6,361 bases of DNA from JBLYYQ01 sp048550035. Its GTDB lineage: Bacteria; Nitrospinota_A; UBA7883; JBLYYQ01. Below, in pieces: positions 1 to 6,340 of the stretch. Where the stretch lies: contig JBLYYQ010000107.1 in the NCBI GenBank assembly GCA_048550035.1, positions 1 to 6,361 of the forward strand. The letters are read 5' to 3'. How positions within the stretch are numbered: the first letter of the stretch is position 1; each line of letters opens with the position of its first letter. Both the position numbers and the translations under genes were made by a program. A model generated the notes under the pieces. It was not told the origin of the DNA. It worked only from the letters and a program-made list of their open reading frames with translations, and ran no database searches.

Positions 1-1530
1 AATGTTAGAACTATTAGCAAGCTTTTGCCAATCAACTTTGCCATAGTGACTCTTTCTGATAATTTCTGATACTGGTCGTCCTCCAATCGAGAGTAATGTT
101 TGGAGGTAGTTTCCATTTGCAGATCCTAGCCTAAGTAGCGTATTAGGTAAGCTCCTTAGCTCATTTCGTATCTTCTTGAACTTTGCTTTGACCTGAGGCT
201 TGCCAGAGAATGGTTCCCATTGGAAAGGGGTTAACGCTTTTGGCACAAATGAGTCTATACTAATTATCAGTCGTCCAACTCTCCCTCGTGATTTTGAGGC
301 ATTCAAAAACCGTTTTTGGATAGTTTTTATTAGAGCTATTAATTCTAATATATCGGCATCAGACTCTCCTGGTAGCCCAATTAGGAAGTATAACTTGAGA
401 TTGAATGGTCCAGTTTTTGCGATCATATCGACCCCTCTTAGAATATCATCATCAGAGAGATCTTTGTTGATCTTATTGCGTAACGATTGACTTCCAGCTT
501 CAATAGCGGCTGTTATGGTGAATGAGCTCCCTTTTTGTAAGAGCTGTAGTTCATTTTTGGTTATTTTGTCAATCATCAAAGATGAGACTGAAAAGCTTTT
601 ATTCATATCAGTAATCGATCTGAAGACTTCTTCTTTATCTGGATAATCCCCGATAGCAGAGCCCACTAGACCAATCTTATCAGAACTTTTGAGTAGAGTT
701 TGGATCGCCCTGATAAGTGGGACTTTTTTTACAAATCGAAGAGGTGCATAAGAGTAGCTCGATGAACAGAATCGACATCGCCTCCCACACCCTTTACCAG
801 TTTCAATAAGTGCCATATCGCCAAAGATGGTGTTAGGTGAGAAAATAACAGATTTTGTCGGGTTTTCGATAATCGAGAGATCGTAAGATCGTGTGACCTT
901 TTTGTTTAGATTACCCCCATTATGTTGGATAGATTCTATCAGTTGGTCATCTTTGTATTTGATAGAATATTGAGATGGGATATATAGGCTCTCGACATCG
1001 TGAAGTGCGCTGATATCTTTTTCTGTCAAAGCATCAATGAAAGAATCAGAAGGTCCTTCTCCTATAAAGATAGCATCCATAAATGGGGCAATCGGCTCTG
1101 GATTCATAGTAGGAGCGATTCCACCAGCAATAATAATAGGCTCATTTTTGCTCCTATTTTCAAGAGGGATATTAGCGAGTTTCAAGATAAGAGGGAGGTT
1201 CAGATAGTCAAATTCTGTTGTAAATGAAAAAGCGAGCAGATCAAACTTTCGTAATTCTGTTCCAGTCTCAAACGATAGAAGTGGTAACTTTTTTTTAATA
1301 AGGAATTCCAGCTGCTTAGTAGAAGGCAAGAATATACGTTCGCAGAGTGCATCATCTCTACTATTAAATAGTTCGTAAACTTTATGAATTCCAAGATTAC
1401 TCATTCCGATCTGATAAGTATTAGGAAATATCAATCCGACTCTAAGCCGATTTGCCCAATGTTTAATGATCGACCCTTTCTCTTCTGCTAGCAGCTTTTT
1501 ATTGGTTATCTTCAGATCAAGGTTTTGCAT
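1..1530 (-). CDS. Radical SAM protein with N-terminal B12-binding-like domain (3' end outside window)
   Basis: Reading the minus strand from ATG at 1530 gives 510 codons with no stop before the window edge, so the C-terminus is missing. Residues 31-48 (VGLIFPNTYQIGMSNLGI) and the segment around 131-160 (PIIIAGGIAPTMNPEP, then FIGEGPSD) are typical of the Rossmann-like B12-binding domain of this class, but no DxHxxG cobalt-ligand motif is visible. The radical SAM core follows. GKGCGRRCRFCSS places C248, C252 and C255 as the CX3CX2C ligands of the 4Fe-4S cluster that cleaves S-adenosylmethionine. Later core motifs are AAIEAGSQSLR (~341-351), LKLYFLIGLPGES (378-390) and SFVPKALTPFQWEPF (427-441), the last resembling the FVPKPHTPFQW signature of uncharacterised TIGR03960-like proteins. 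An in-frame TAA lies at 1558-1560 with no other start between, which fixes the start; no good Shine-Dalgarno is seen. It is transcribed away from rpsB. The substrate is unknown. Confidence 0.9.
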   Translation of the reverse strand, partial: MQNLDLKITNKKLLAEEKGSIIKHWANRLRVGLIFPNTYQIGMSNLGIHKVYELFNSRDDALCERIFLPSTKQLEFLIKKKLPLLSFETGTELRKFDLLAFSFTTEFDYLNLPLILKLANIPLENRSKNEPIIIAGGIAPTMNPEPIAPFMDAIFIGEGPSDSFIDALTEKDISALHDVESLYIPSQYSIKYKDDQLIESIQHNGGNLNKKVTRSYDLSIIENPTKSVIFSPNTIFGDMALIETGKGCGRRCRFCSSSYSYAPLRFVKKVPLIRAIQTLLKSSDKIGLVGSAIGDYPDKEEVFRSITDMNKSFSVSSLMIDKITKNELQLLQKGSSFTITAAIEAGSQSLRNKINKDLSDDDILRGVDMIAKTGPFNLKLYFLIGLPGESDADILELIALIKTIQKRFLNASKSRGRVGRLIISIDSFVPKALTPFQWEPFSGKPQVKAKFKKIRNELRSLPNTLLRLGSANGNYLQTLLSIGGRPVSEIIRKSHYGKVDWQKLANSSNI

Positions 1531-1562
1531 TGTGAACGACTTTAATATTAAACATAGTTAGT

Positions 1563-1589
1563 TTTATAGTTGAAATCAGTGATAAGCAA
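1563..1589 (-). promoter_or_regulatory. Weak promoter candidate for the radical SAM gene
   Basis: On the minus strand, TATAAA (1568-1563) matches a sigma70 -10 box at five of six positions. TTGCTT (1589-1584) is a poor -35 box with a short 15-base spacer. Transcription would begin near 1556, leaving a leader of about 25 bases before the ATG at 1530. The region is AT-rich, so a chance match is quite possible. Confidence 0.25.
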
Positions 1590-1609
1590 GTGAATAAGGG
1601 GTTAAGTTA

Positions 1610-1653
1610 AATAAAAATAGCTGTTGCCAAAGAGTTATCGGTTGTGTTTAAAT
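1610..1653 (+). promoter_or_regulatory. Candidate sigma70 promoter of the rpsB operon with A/T-rich upstream element
   Basis: TTGCCA at 1624-1629 matches the -35 consensus at five of six positions. It is followed after 17-18 bases by a -10-like TTTAAAT at 1647-1653 (four of six). The stretch just upstream (about 1607-1619) is a run of A and T that could act as an UP element, which is common at ribosomal-protein promoters. Transcription would start near 1660 and give an rpsB leader of about 118 bases. It is the best plus-strand promoter match I found in the divergent intergenic region. Confidence 0.45.
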
Positions 1654-1659
1654 ACAGTC

Positions 1660-1777
1660 TGTTTAAAAAGATCTATCCTGATTAGGATCAAAAATGCGGG
1701 TGCAGCCATAGGATGCTGTTATCTAAGGTTCTAAGAAGAAGGTGGATGATATTCAACTTGCATTATAGAGAGGTTAC
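1660..1777 (+). promoter_or_regulatory. Putative structured 5' leader of rpsB
   Basis: This is the stretch between the proposed promoter and the rpsB start. It contains a small hairpin, ATCCT-GATT-AGGAT (1675-1688), and a second, CAGC-8 nt-GCTG (1703-1706 with 1715-1718). AATGC (1693-1697) can pair with GCATT (1760-1764), which would close a larger fold ending just before the ribosome binding site. In E. coli and other bacteria S2 represses its own rpsB-tsf mRNA through the leader. A similar role here is inferred only from location and pairing potential; I do not recognise a known S2 leader consensus. Confidence 0.3.
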
Positions 1778-1781
1778 ATGA
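1746..1781 (+). CDS. Possible 11-codon upstream ORF overlapping the rpsB start
   Basis: ATG at 1746 opens a short frame encoding MIFNLHYREVT. Its TGA (1779-1781) overlaps the rpsB ATG (1778-1780) in an ATGA arrangement. A purine-rich AAGAAGGTGG run ends directly before its ATG, although the spacing is shorter than ideal. The frame differs from that of rpsB, so it is not an N-terminal extension of S2. If translated, it could couple ribosome arrival to the rpsB start. A frame this short may be chance. Confidence 0.2.
   Translation: MIFNLHYREVT
1768..1773 (+). promoter_or_regulatory. Ribosome binding site of rpsB
   Basis: GAGAGG lies four bases before the ATG at 1778 and matches the anti-Shine-Dalgarno at AGAGG. 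It supports the chosen start, as does the protein, whose IHFGHQT motif falls at the usual distance from the N-terminus. Confidence 0.6.
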
Positions 1782-2770
1782 GAGAGCTAAGTTTAGAAGA
1801 GTTAATGAAGGCCGGAATCCATTTCGGTCATCAAACGAAGGGGTGGAATCCCAAGATGAGCCGATATATATTCACGGCACGCAATGGGATACATATAATC
1901 AACTTAAAAGAGACGCAAAAAGGCTACGAATCGGCAGCCAAGTTTTTGAAAGAGGTGACTTCCAATGGAGGTCGAGTTCTTTTTGTTGGGACACGCTTGC
2001 AGACAAAATCTATTATTAAAGAGATTGCTGCAGAGCTAAATCAATACTTTGTCACAGAGAGATGGTTAGGCGGGATGTTGACAAATATAGAGACGGTTCG
2101 TAAATCTATCAAAAAATTAGAAGAGCTGCGACGGATGTCAGAAGATGGAACTTTTGATGCGCTAAGTAAGAAAGAGGTAATAAAGCTAACCAAGCAGCTA
2201 AATAAGTTGGAGCTCAACCTAGGTGGAATTAAGGAGATGCGAAAACTTCCAGATGCGGTTTATATGTCTGATATCAAGAAAGATAGGATCGCATTAGCCG
2301 AGGCACGCAAGCTCAATATTCCGGTGATAGCGTTGGTGGATACCAACAGTGACCCAGATGGGATAGATTATGTTATTCCAGGGAATGACGATGTTGCCAG
2401 AGGTGTAGAGCTAATCACATTAGGTCTAGCCGATGCAATCACAGAAGGAACTGAGATTCATAAGATTAAAGCAGCGGCAGCGGCAGCAGAGCAACAGAAA
2501 CAGGCTTTAGAGAAAAAAGAGAGTGAAAAAACTGATAATGCCAGCAAGGTTATTGCAGCCGCAAGGAAGAAATATTTAAAAGAGCAAGATCAGAAAAGTA
2601 AAGAATCTGCAGGTTTGAAAGATGATGCTAAGAGTAAATCGGCAGCTACAGATGAAACTGCAAAAGAAGAGCCTACCAAAACAGGCGATAAGACCAATAG
2701 CAGTGATAGCGAAGAGGAGCACTCTTCTGAGCCGACTGCTAAAGCCAATATAAATAACGAAACGAAATAG
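1778..2770 (+). CDS. rpsB: 30S ribosomal protein S2 with long charged C-terminal extension
   Basis: S2 is a late-assembling 30S protein that binds near the head-body junction and is needed for S1 recruitment. Family motifs are all present in order: AGIHFGHQT (12-20), WNPKM, IHIINLKET, RWLGGMLTN (95-103), LGGIKEMRKLPDA and DTNSDPDGIDYVIPGNDD (188-205). The conserved fold ends near residue 224. The E. coli protein has 241 residues but this one has 330, so about 90 residues are extra. The tail begins with an Ala/Gln/Lys/Glu-rich stretch (KAAAAAAEQQKQALEKKE) that may be helical. It then becomes a Lys, Glu, Ser, Thr and Asp-rich stretch with no hydrophobic core, probably disordered. The reading frame is clean through the tail to TAG. 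It is first gene of the operon, 29 bases before tsf; S2 autoregulation of rpsB-tsf is known in other bacteria. Confidence 0.98.
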   Translation: MRELSLEELMKAGIHFGHQTKGWNPKMSRYIFTARNGIHIINLKETQKGYESAAKFLKEVTSNGGRVLFVGTRLQTKSIIKEIAAELNQYFVTERWLGGMLTNIETVRKSIKKLEELRRMSEDGTFDALSKKEVIKLTKQLNKLELNLGGIKEMRKLPDAVYMSDIKKDRIALAEARKLNIPVIALVDTNSDPDGIDYVIPGNDDVARGVELITLGLADAITEGTEIHKIKAAAAAAEQQKQALEKKESEKTDNASKVIAAARKKYLKEQDQKSKESAGLKDDAKSKSAATDETAKEEPTKTGDKTNSSDSEEEHSSEPTAKANINNETK

Positions 2771-2799
2771 TTTAACAATCTAGATAAAAGGATTTAGGA

Positions 2800-3660
2800 A
2801 TGTCTATATCAGCAAGTATGGTGCAGGAGCTGAGAGAGCTAACAGGCGCAGGGATAATGGAGTGCAAGGATGCACTCAAAGAGGCATCAGGCGATATTCA
2901 AGGAGCTTTAGAAAATTTAAAGAAAAAAGGGGCACTCAAGGCAGTCAAGAAAGCGAGCAGATCGACGAAGGCAGGTCTGATTGCAATATTACAATCAGAG
3001 AGTGCGGCATCAATCGTAGAGTTGAAGTGTGAGACAGATTTTGTAAGCCGAAATGATAAATTCCAAGAGTTAGCATCTATGATTGCCAAAAGTAGATTAG
3101 AGAATGCAGATGGGTCATCAGAGTTACTCCCAATTTCAACCACTGATTCTCAGACAGTCAAAGAGAAGATTGAAGGAATGATTCAAATTGTAGGCGAGAA
3201 TATAACATTAGGTAGGGCAGAGCGGACTGCACTAAAGGGCTCTGGTCTGTTTGGGAGCTATGTTCATGGAGGAGGTTCGATTGGTGTTCTGGTCGAGATC
3301 GGCATTGAGAACGATGCTAGTTCGAATCCATTGTATGGTGATGTTGCGAAGAACATTGCGATGCACATTGCAGCTAGTTCTCCATTAGCGGTTAGTGAAG
3401 ATGAAATAGCAGATGAAATTATAAAGCAGGAGACTCGTATATTTGAAGAGCAGGCAGTAGAATCTGGGAAGCCAAGCAAGATTATTCCACAAATAGTAAA
3501 AGGCAAGCTAAACAAATATTTCTCAGAGGTGACTTTATTGAAACAGCCGTATGTGAAAGATCCTGATAAGAGAGTGGAGTCATATTTGAAGGATGTTTCA
3601 GCCGAGCTAGGTGATAAACTAGTTGTGCGGTCATTTTTGCGATACCAGCTAGGAGAATAG
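2800..3660 (+). CDS. tsf: Translation elongation factor Ts
   Basis: EF-Ts is the cytoplasmic nucleotide exchange factor that releases GDP from EF-Tu so that it can reload with GTP. The 286-residue product is close to the usual length (283 in E. coli). The N-terminal UBA-like domain is clear (VQELRELTGAGIMECKDAL, 8-26). It is followed by the signature CETDFVSRN with D80 and F81, the residues that intrude near the Mg2+ site of EF-Tu; their numbering equals that of E. coli. Further conserved segments are the GSYVHGGGSIGVLVEI core, NIAMHIAASSP (185-195), ESGKP and KQPYVKDP (248-255). The chain ends at FLRYQLGE, near where the E. coli homologue continues about 20 residues further. AAGG and AGGA sequences precede the ATG. 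It sits between rpsB and pyrH as in most proteobacteria and is probably cotranscribed with both. Confidence 0.98.
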   Translation: MSISASMVQELRELTGAGIMECKDALKEASGDIQGALENLKKKGALKAVKKASRSTKAGLIAILQSESAASIVELKCETDFVSRNDKFQELASMIAKSRLENADGSSELLPISTTDSQTVKEKIEGMIQIVGENITLGRAERTALKGSGLFGSYVHGGGSIGVLVEIGIENDASSNPLYGDVAKNIAMHIAASSPLAVSEDEIADEIIKQETRIFEEQAVESGKPSKIIPQIVKGKLNKYFSEVTLLKQPYVKDPDKRVESYLKDVSAELGDKLVVRSFLRYQLGE

Positions 3661-3670
3661 AGCAGATTTC

Positions 3671-4396
3671 ATGCAAAAAGGAAAGCGATCTTTTCAGCGA
3701 GCATTACTAAAAATCACAGGTGAAGCATTTTGCGCAGATGGCAAGCGGGGCATCGATGTAAATGCATTACGCCATTTAGCAAACGAGATTAAGAATGCTA
3801 AGTCGGTCGGTGCACAGATAGCAGTAGTAGTAGGAGGTGGCAATATTTTCAGAGGAGCAACCGCATCAGAAGCAGGAATTGAGCGCTCAACAGCTGATTA
3901 TATGGGGATGCTAGGAACGATGATTAATGGTCTAGCATTGCAAGATGCACTAGAGCAGGTTAATTGTGATACAAGGTTGTTAACAGCAATCGATATCCAC
4001 CAATTAGCGGAACCGTATGTTCGAAGAAGAGCCATCCGTCATCTTGAGAAGGGTCGAGTAGTGATATTTTCAGGTGGGACAGGCAACCCATACTTTACGA
4101 CAGATACTGCAGCAAGCTTAAGAGCAATGGAAATAGGAGCCGATGTTATATTAAAGGCAACTAAAGTAGATGGCGTGTATAATGCAGACCCGATGTTAGA
4201 TAGTAATGCAAAACGATTTTCTGAGCTTAAATTTATTGATGTTTTAAAAAATAATTTAAAAATAATGGATGCTGCTGCGATATCACTATGCATGGATAAT
4301 CAATTACCGATTATAGTATTTAATCTGAATGTTGAAGGGAATATTCAGAGGGTATTAGCAGGAGAGAATATAGGGACTATCGTTAACGGAGGTTGA
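3671..4396 (+). CDS. pyrH: UMP kinase
   Basis: PyrH phosphorylates UMP to UDP with ATP, the committed step toward UTP and CTP. It belongs to the amino-acid kinase fold and is normally a hexamer regulated by GTP and UTP. The 241-residue length equals the E. coli enzyme. Visible motifs are LLKITGEAF (12-20, where most homologues have LSGE), the glycine-rich VVVGGGNIFRG (52-62), DYMGMLGTMINGLALQDAL, SGGTGNPYFTTDTAA (134-148, uridylate-binding region) and LKATKVDGVYNADP (161-174, nucleotide-binding region). It begins 10 bases after tsf. The nearest strong Shine-Dalgarno-like AGGAG (3651-3655) lies inside the tsf end and 15 bases from the ATG, so initiation probably leans on coupling to tsf translation. 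The end of the gene carries the ribosome binding site of frr. Confidence 0.98.
   Translation: MQKGKRSFQRALLKITGEAFCADGKRGIDVNALRHLANEIKNAKSVGAQIAVVVGGGNIFRGATASEAGIERSTADYMGMLGTMINGLALQDALEQVNCDTRLLTAIDIHQLAEPYVRRRAIRHLEKGRVVIFSGGTGNPYFTTDTAASLRAMEIGADVILKATKVDGVYNADPMLDSNAKRFSELKFIDVLKNNLKIMDAAAISLCMDNQLPIIVFNLNVEGNIQRVLAGENIGTIVNGG
4388..4392 (+). promoter_or_regulatory. Ribosome binding site of frr inside the pyrH end
   Basis: GGAGG lies in the last codons of pyrH, five bases before the frr ATG at 4398. The pyrH stop (4394-4396) and the frr start are separated by one base, so the two genes are likely translationally coupled. It is one of the clearest Shine-Dalgarno sequences in the window. 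Confidence 0.8.
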
Positions 4397-4397
4397 A

Positions 4398-4964
4398 ATG
4401 CTATCACTTGATCCAATTTTATCTGAGTTGCTTGCTAAGATGAAAAGTAAAGTAAACTGGCTCTCTAAAAAGTTATCTGAAGTTAGAACTGGTCGGGCAA
4501 CGTCTAGTCTGGTCGAATCGATAATGGTAGATAGCTATTCAAATATGGTGCCCTTAAAACAGGTTGCATCCATCTCGACGCCTGATGCACAGACAATCAC
4601 AATCCAACCGTGGGAGCCACCAATGACTGCGGTTATTGAAAAAGCGATTCTAGCTTCTGATCTAGGTCTTAACCCCAACAATGATGGGAAAATGATTAGG
4701 GTGACTGTTCCAATGTTAACAGAAGAGCGCCGTAAAGAGCTATGCAGATATCTAAGGAAAATAAGTGAAGATACTAAACAGCAGGCTCGTAGCATCAGAC
4801 GCGAAGGAATCGAAAAATTAAAATCGTTTGAAAAAAACAAAGAGGTATCAGCTGATATTTCCAAGGTTGCCCAAGATAAAATTCAAAAAAGCTTAGATAG
4901 TTCTATCAAGGAGATAGATGAAATTACAGCAGCGAAGGAAAAAGAAATCCTAGATCTAGGATGA
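4398..4964 (+). CDS. frr: Ribosome recycling factor
   Basis: RRF acts with EF-G to split the post-termination ribosome into subunits. The 188-residue product matches the family length (185 in E. coli). Domain I, the three-helix bundle, is formed by the N-terminal helix with VRTGRATSSLVESI (29-42) and the long C-terminal helices (about 108-188). Domain II is the beta-rich middle with PLKQVASISTPDAQTITIQPW (52-72) and ASDLGLNPNNDGKMIRV (86-102). The strongly conserved LTEERRKEL falls at 107-115 and the KQQARSIRREGIEKLK helix follows. There is no truncation or odd residue in the motifs. The gene starts one base after pyrH with a strong ribosome binding site, and uppS begins 22 bases after its stop, so it lies within the same probable operon. 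Confidence 0.98.
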   Translation: MLSLDPILSELLAKMKSKVNWLSKKLSEVRTGRATSSLVESIMVDSYSNMVPLKQVASISTPDAQTITIQPWEPPMTAVIEKAILASDLGLNPNNDGKMIRVTVPMLTEERRKELCRYLRKISEDTKQQARSIRREGIEKLKSFEKNKEVSADISKVAQDKIQKSLDSSIKEIDEITAAKEKEILDLG

Positions 4965-4986
4965 TTAGATATGCAGGCAATGTAAG

Positions 4987-5754
4987 ATGAATCAGAGCGA
5001 TTCAAGGCATCAATCCGGAGGAACTCCAGTCTCATTAGAACATATTGCAATTATCATGGATGGAAATGGTCGTTGGGCGAAGCAACGAAACTATCCACGC
5101 GAGCTAGGTCATCGTGCAGGTGTTCAATCGGTCGAGAGTGCAATCGAATTTTCGTTAGAACATTCGATTCCATACCTTACTCTATATGCATTTTCAACTG
5201 AAAATTGGGAGCGTCCCCAATATGAAGTCAGTGCGCTTATGAAGCTGTTAGAGGAGTTTGTTAAGGGGAAACTTCCTCTTATGATGAAGCAATCTATATG
5301 CTTAAATGTTATAGGCGACCTTGAGAGACTTCCTCGCTATATTTCTAAATTACTCCAAGAAGCGATTGCAGCAACAAAGAAAAATGATAGATTGATCTTA
5401 ACACTTGCCCTCTCTTATGGTGCACGGAAGGAGATACTAACTGCCATTAAGAAAGTTGCTCAAGATATAAAAGATGAGCTAATCTTAGTGGATGAAATTG
5501 ATGAAGACTATTTTAAAAACAAGCTCGCAATGAAAGGGATCCCAGATCCAGATCTCTTAATAAGAACTGGTGGCGAATTGCGGTTAAGCAACTTTTTACT
5601 TTGGCAGTTAGCCTATACAGAGCTCTATTTTTCAGACAAACTTTGGCCCGATTTTGATAAATATGATCTAGCTCAAGCTGTCGCAACCTTTAAAAGTAGG
5701 GAGCGTCGTTTTGGTCGTTTTGTATCCAACAATCTTATTAGTGAGGGTCTGTAG
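4987..5754 (+). CDS. uppS: Undecaprenyl diphosphate synthase (cis-prenyltransferase)
   Basis: UppS adds isopentenyl diphosphate units in cis to farnesyl diphosphate to give C55 undecaprenyl diphosphate, the lipid carrier for peptidoglycan and O-antigen precursors. The 255-residue product has the full signature set. IAIIMDGNGRWAKQR carries the catalytic aspartate D25, matching D26 of E. coli. GHRAG (41-45), LYAFSTENWERP and LALSYGARKEI follow, and the C-terminal RTGGELRLSNFLLWQ (193-207) plus AYTELYF carry R193, R199 and E212, equivalent to E. coli R194, R200 and E213. The N-terminal 15 residues are not conserved. No strong Shine-Dalgarno precedes the ATG, but no alternative in-frame start is better. 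It is followed after two bases by cdsA, the usual pairing of two membrane-lipid genes. Confidence 0.97.
   Translation: MNQSDSRHQSGGTPVSLEHIAIIMDGNGRWAKQRNYPRELGHRAGVQSVESAIEFSLEHSIPYLTLYAFSTENWERPQYEVSALMKLLEEFVKGKLPLMMKQSICLNVIGDLERLPRYISKLLQEAIAATKKNDRLILTLALSYGARKEILTAIKKVAQDIKDELILVDEIDEDYFKNKLAMKGIPDPDLLIRTGGELRLSNFLLWQLAYTELYFSDKLWPDFDKYDLAQAVATFKSRERRFGRFVSNNLISEGL
5743..5746 (+). promoter_or_regulatory. Likely ribosome binding site of cdsA inside the uppS end
   Basis: GAGG in the final codons of uppS lies ten bases before the cdsA ATG at 5757. With only two bases between the uppS stop (5752-5754) and that ATG, translational coupling is likely. Confidence 0.5.
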
Positions 5755-5756
5755 AT

Positions 5757-6284
5757 ATGGTGACCCGAATCATAAGTGGAGTAGTCTTAGCTCTTATAGT
5801 AGCACCGTTAGTCCTTTTTCTACCTAACCTCTATTTCCTGATTGCAATTCTAATTGCAATAGGGATCGCATGCCATGAACTAAGTCAGCTCTTTATCAAG
5901 GCGAACGAGCCGATCATCCCTATCTTTACAGATATTGCTGTGAGTTGCCTCGCATGTAGTCTTTATAGCGGTGATAGCGAGATAATATTAGCAGCAGTTA
6001 TTCTCATAGTTACTATTGCATTTATAATCGTAATCTCTAAAGGTGAAAAAGGAGATATGAAAGCTGCACTTAATAGTATATTTGTTATCACTTTTCTTGC
6101 GGCTCCACTTGTAAGCCTAGCGCTTATACATAATGAAATTCAGGGTGAATTGATAGTATTTACACTCATATTCGCTAATGCTGCGTGCGACATAGGTGGA
6201 TATACGGTAGGTAAACTACTTGGATCAAGAAAGCTTGCTCCATCAATTAGCCCACACATATTTTTGAAAATTATATTGGAATAG
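5757..6284 (+). CDS. cdsA: Phosphatidate cytidylyltransferase (CDP-diacylglycerol synthase), truncated
   Basis: CdsA is an inner-membrane enzyme that makes CDP-diacylglycerol from phosphatidic acid and CTP, the precursor of bacterial phospholipids. The N-terminus RIISGVVLALIVAPLVLFLP and following hydrophobic segments (roughly 5-22, 25-40, 58-70, 77-94, 106-124, 132-144) fit the multi-pass N-terminal half. DIGGYTVGKLLGSRKLAPSISP (145-166, split here only by numbering) matches the family's cytoplasmic DTGAY...GKxKLAPxISPKK region. Homology stops at P166 (base 6254), exactly where KKTWEG would be expected. Nine unrelated residues follow before TAG at 6282-6284. The usual length is about 265-285 residues, so the C-terminal catalytic signature (SxxKRxxxxKD and the following DRxD) is absent. 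I see no other frame that resumes it. Either the gene is disrupted or the sequence end is an assembly join. Confidence 0.8.
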   Translation: MVTRIISGVVLALIVAPLVLFLPNLYFLIAILIAIGIACHELSQLFIKANEPIIPIFTDIAVSCLACSLYSGDSEIILAAVILIVTIAFIIVISKGEKGDMKAALNSIFVITFLAAPLVSLALIHNEIQGELIVFTLIFANAACDIGGYTVGKLLGSRKLAPSISPHIFLKIILE

Positions 6285-6340
6285 GGCTTAGAGAGGTTTC
6301 TTCTCCCCAGGTAGTAGGCAATTATATTTTTCAAAATGTG
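6255..6340. repeat. Imperfect inverted repeat at the cdsA break
   Basis: The left arm (6255-6278) begins CACAT and continues with a T-run, G, an A-run and an AT-rich end in TTG. The reverse complement of 6319-6340 also begins CACAT, then TTTGAAAAA and an AT-rich end in TTG. The arms are about 22-24 bases, differ by small indels, and enclose about 40 bases. The left arm starts at the first base after recognisable cdsA. This could be a short transposon-like element, a hairpin, or coincidence in AT-rich DNA; no clear target duplication is seen. Confidence 0.35.

Noticed and set aside
200..490. Plus-strand open frame of 96 codons at 200-490, and another of 75 codons at 1000-1227.
   Set aside because: Both lie antisense to the radical SAM gene, whose minus-strand frame shows cluster cysteines and family motifs; neither plus-strand product resembles a known protein.
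1200..1394. Minus-strand open frame of 64 codons.
   Set aside because: It is in another frame of the same strand inside the radical SAM gene and is AT-driven; the real frame reads through conserved motifs here.
1675..1688. Hairpin ATCCT-GATT-AGGAT as a transcription terminator.
   Set aside because: The stem is only five base pairs, A/T-containing, and is not followed by a T-run on the plus strand; a leader hairpin is a better reading.
2590..2778. Minus-strand hydrophobic open frame opposite the rpsB tail.
   Set aside because: It is the antisense of Lys/Glu/Ser/Ala-rich codons, which naturally gives Leu/Phe/Ser/Val-rich peptide; no independent signals.
3264..4864. Several minus-strand open frames (3264-3515, 3482-3676, 4039-4293, 4535-4864).
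   Set aside because: They are shadows opposite tsf, pyrH and frr, which are unambiguous; none has a recognisable product.
5016..5020. GGAGG inside the 5' part of uppS, suggesting a later start.
   Set aside because: No ATG, GTG or TTG lies in frame at a suitable distance before the essential IAIIMDGNG motif, so the start at 4987 stands.
6140..6334. Minus-strand 64-codon open frame crossing the cdsA break.
   Set aside because: Most of it is antisense to genuine cdsA codons and it has no recognisable domain; the open stretch past the break is too short to judge.
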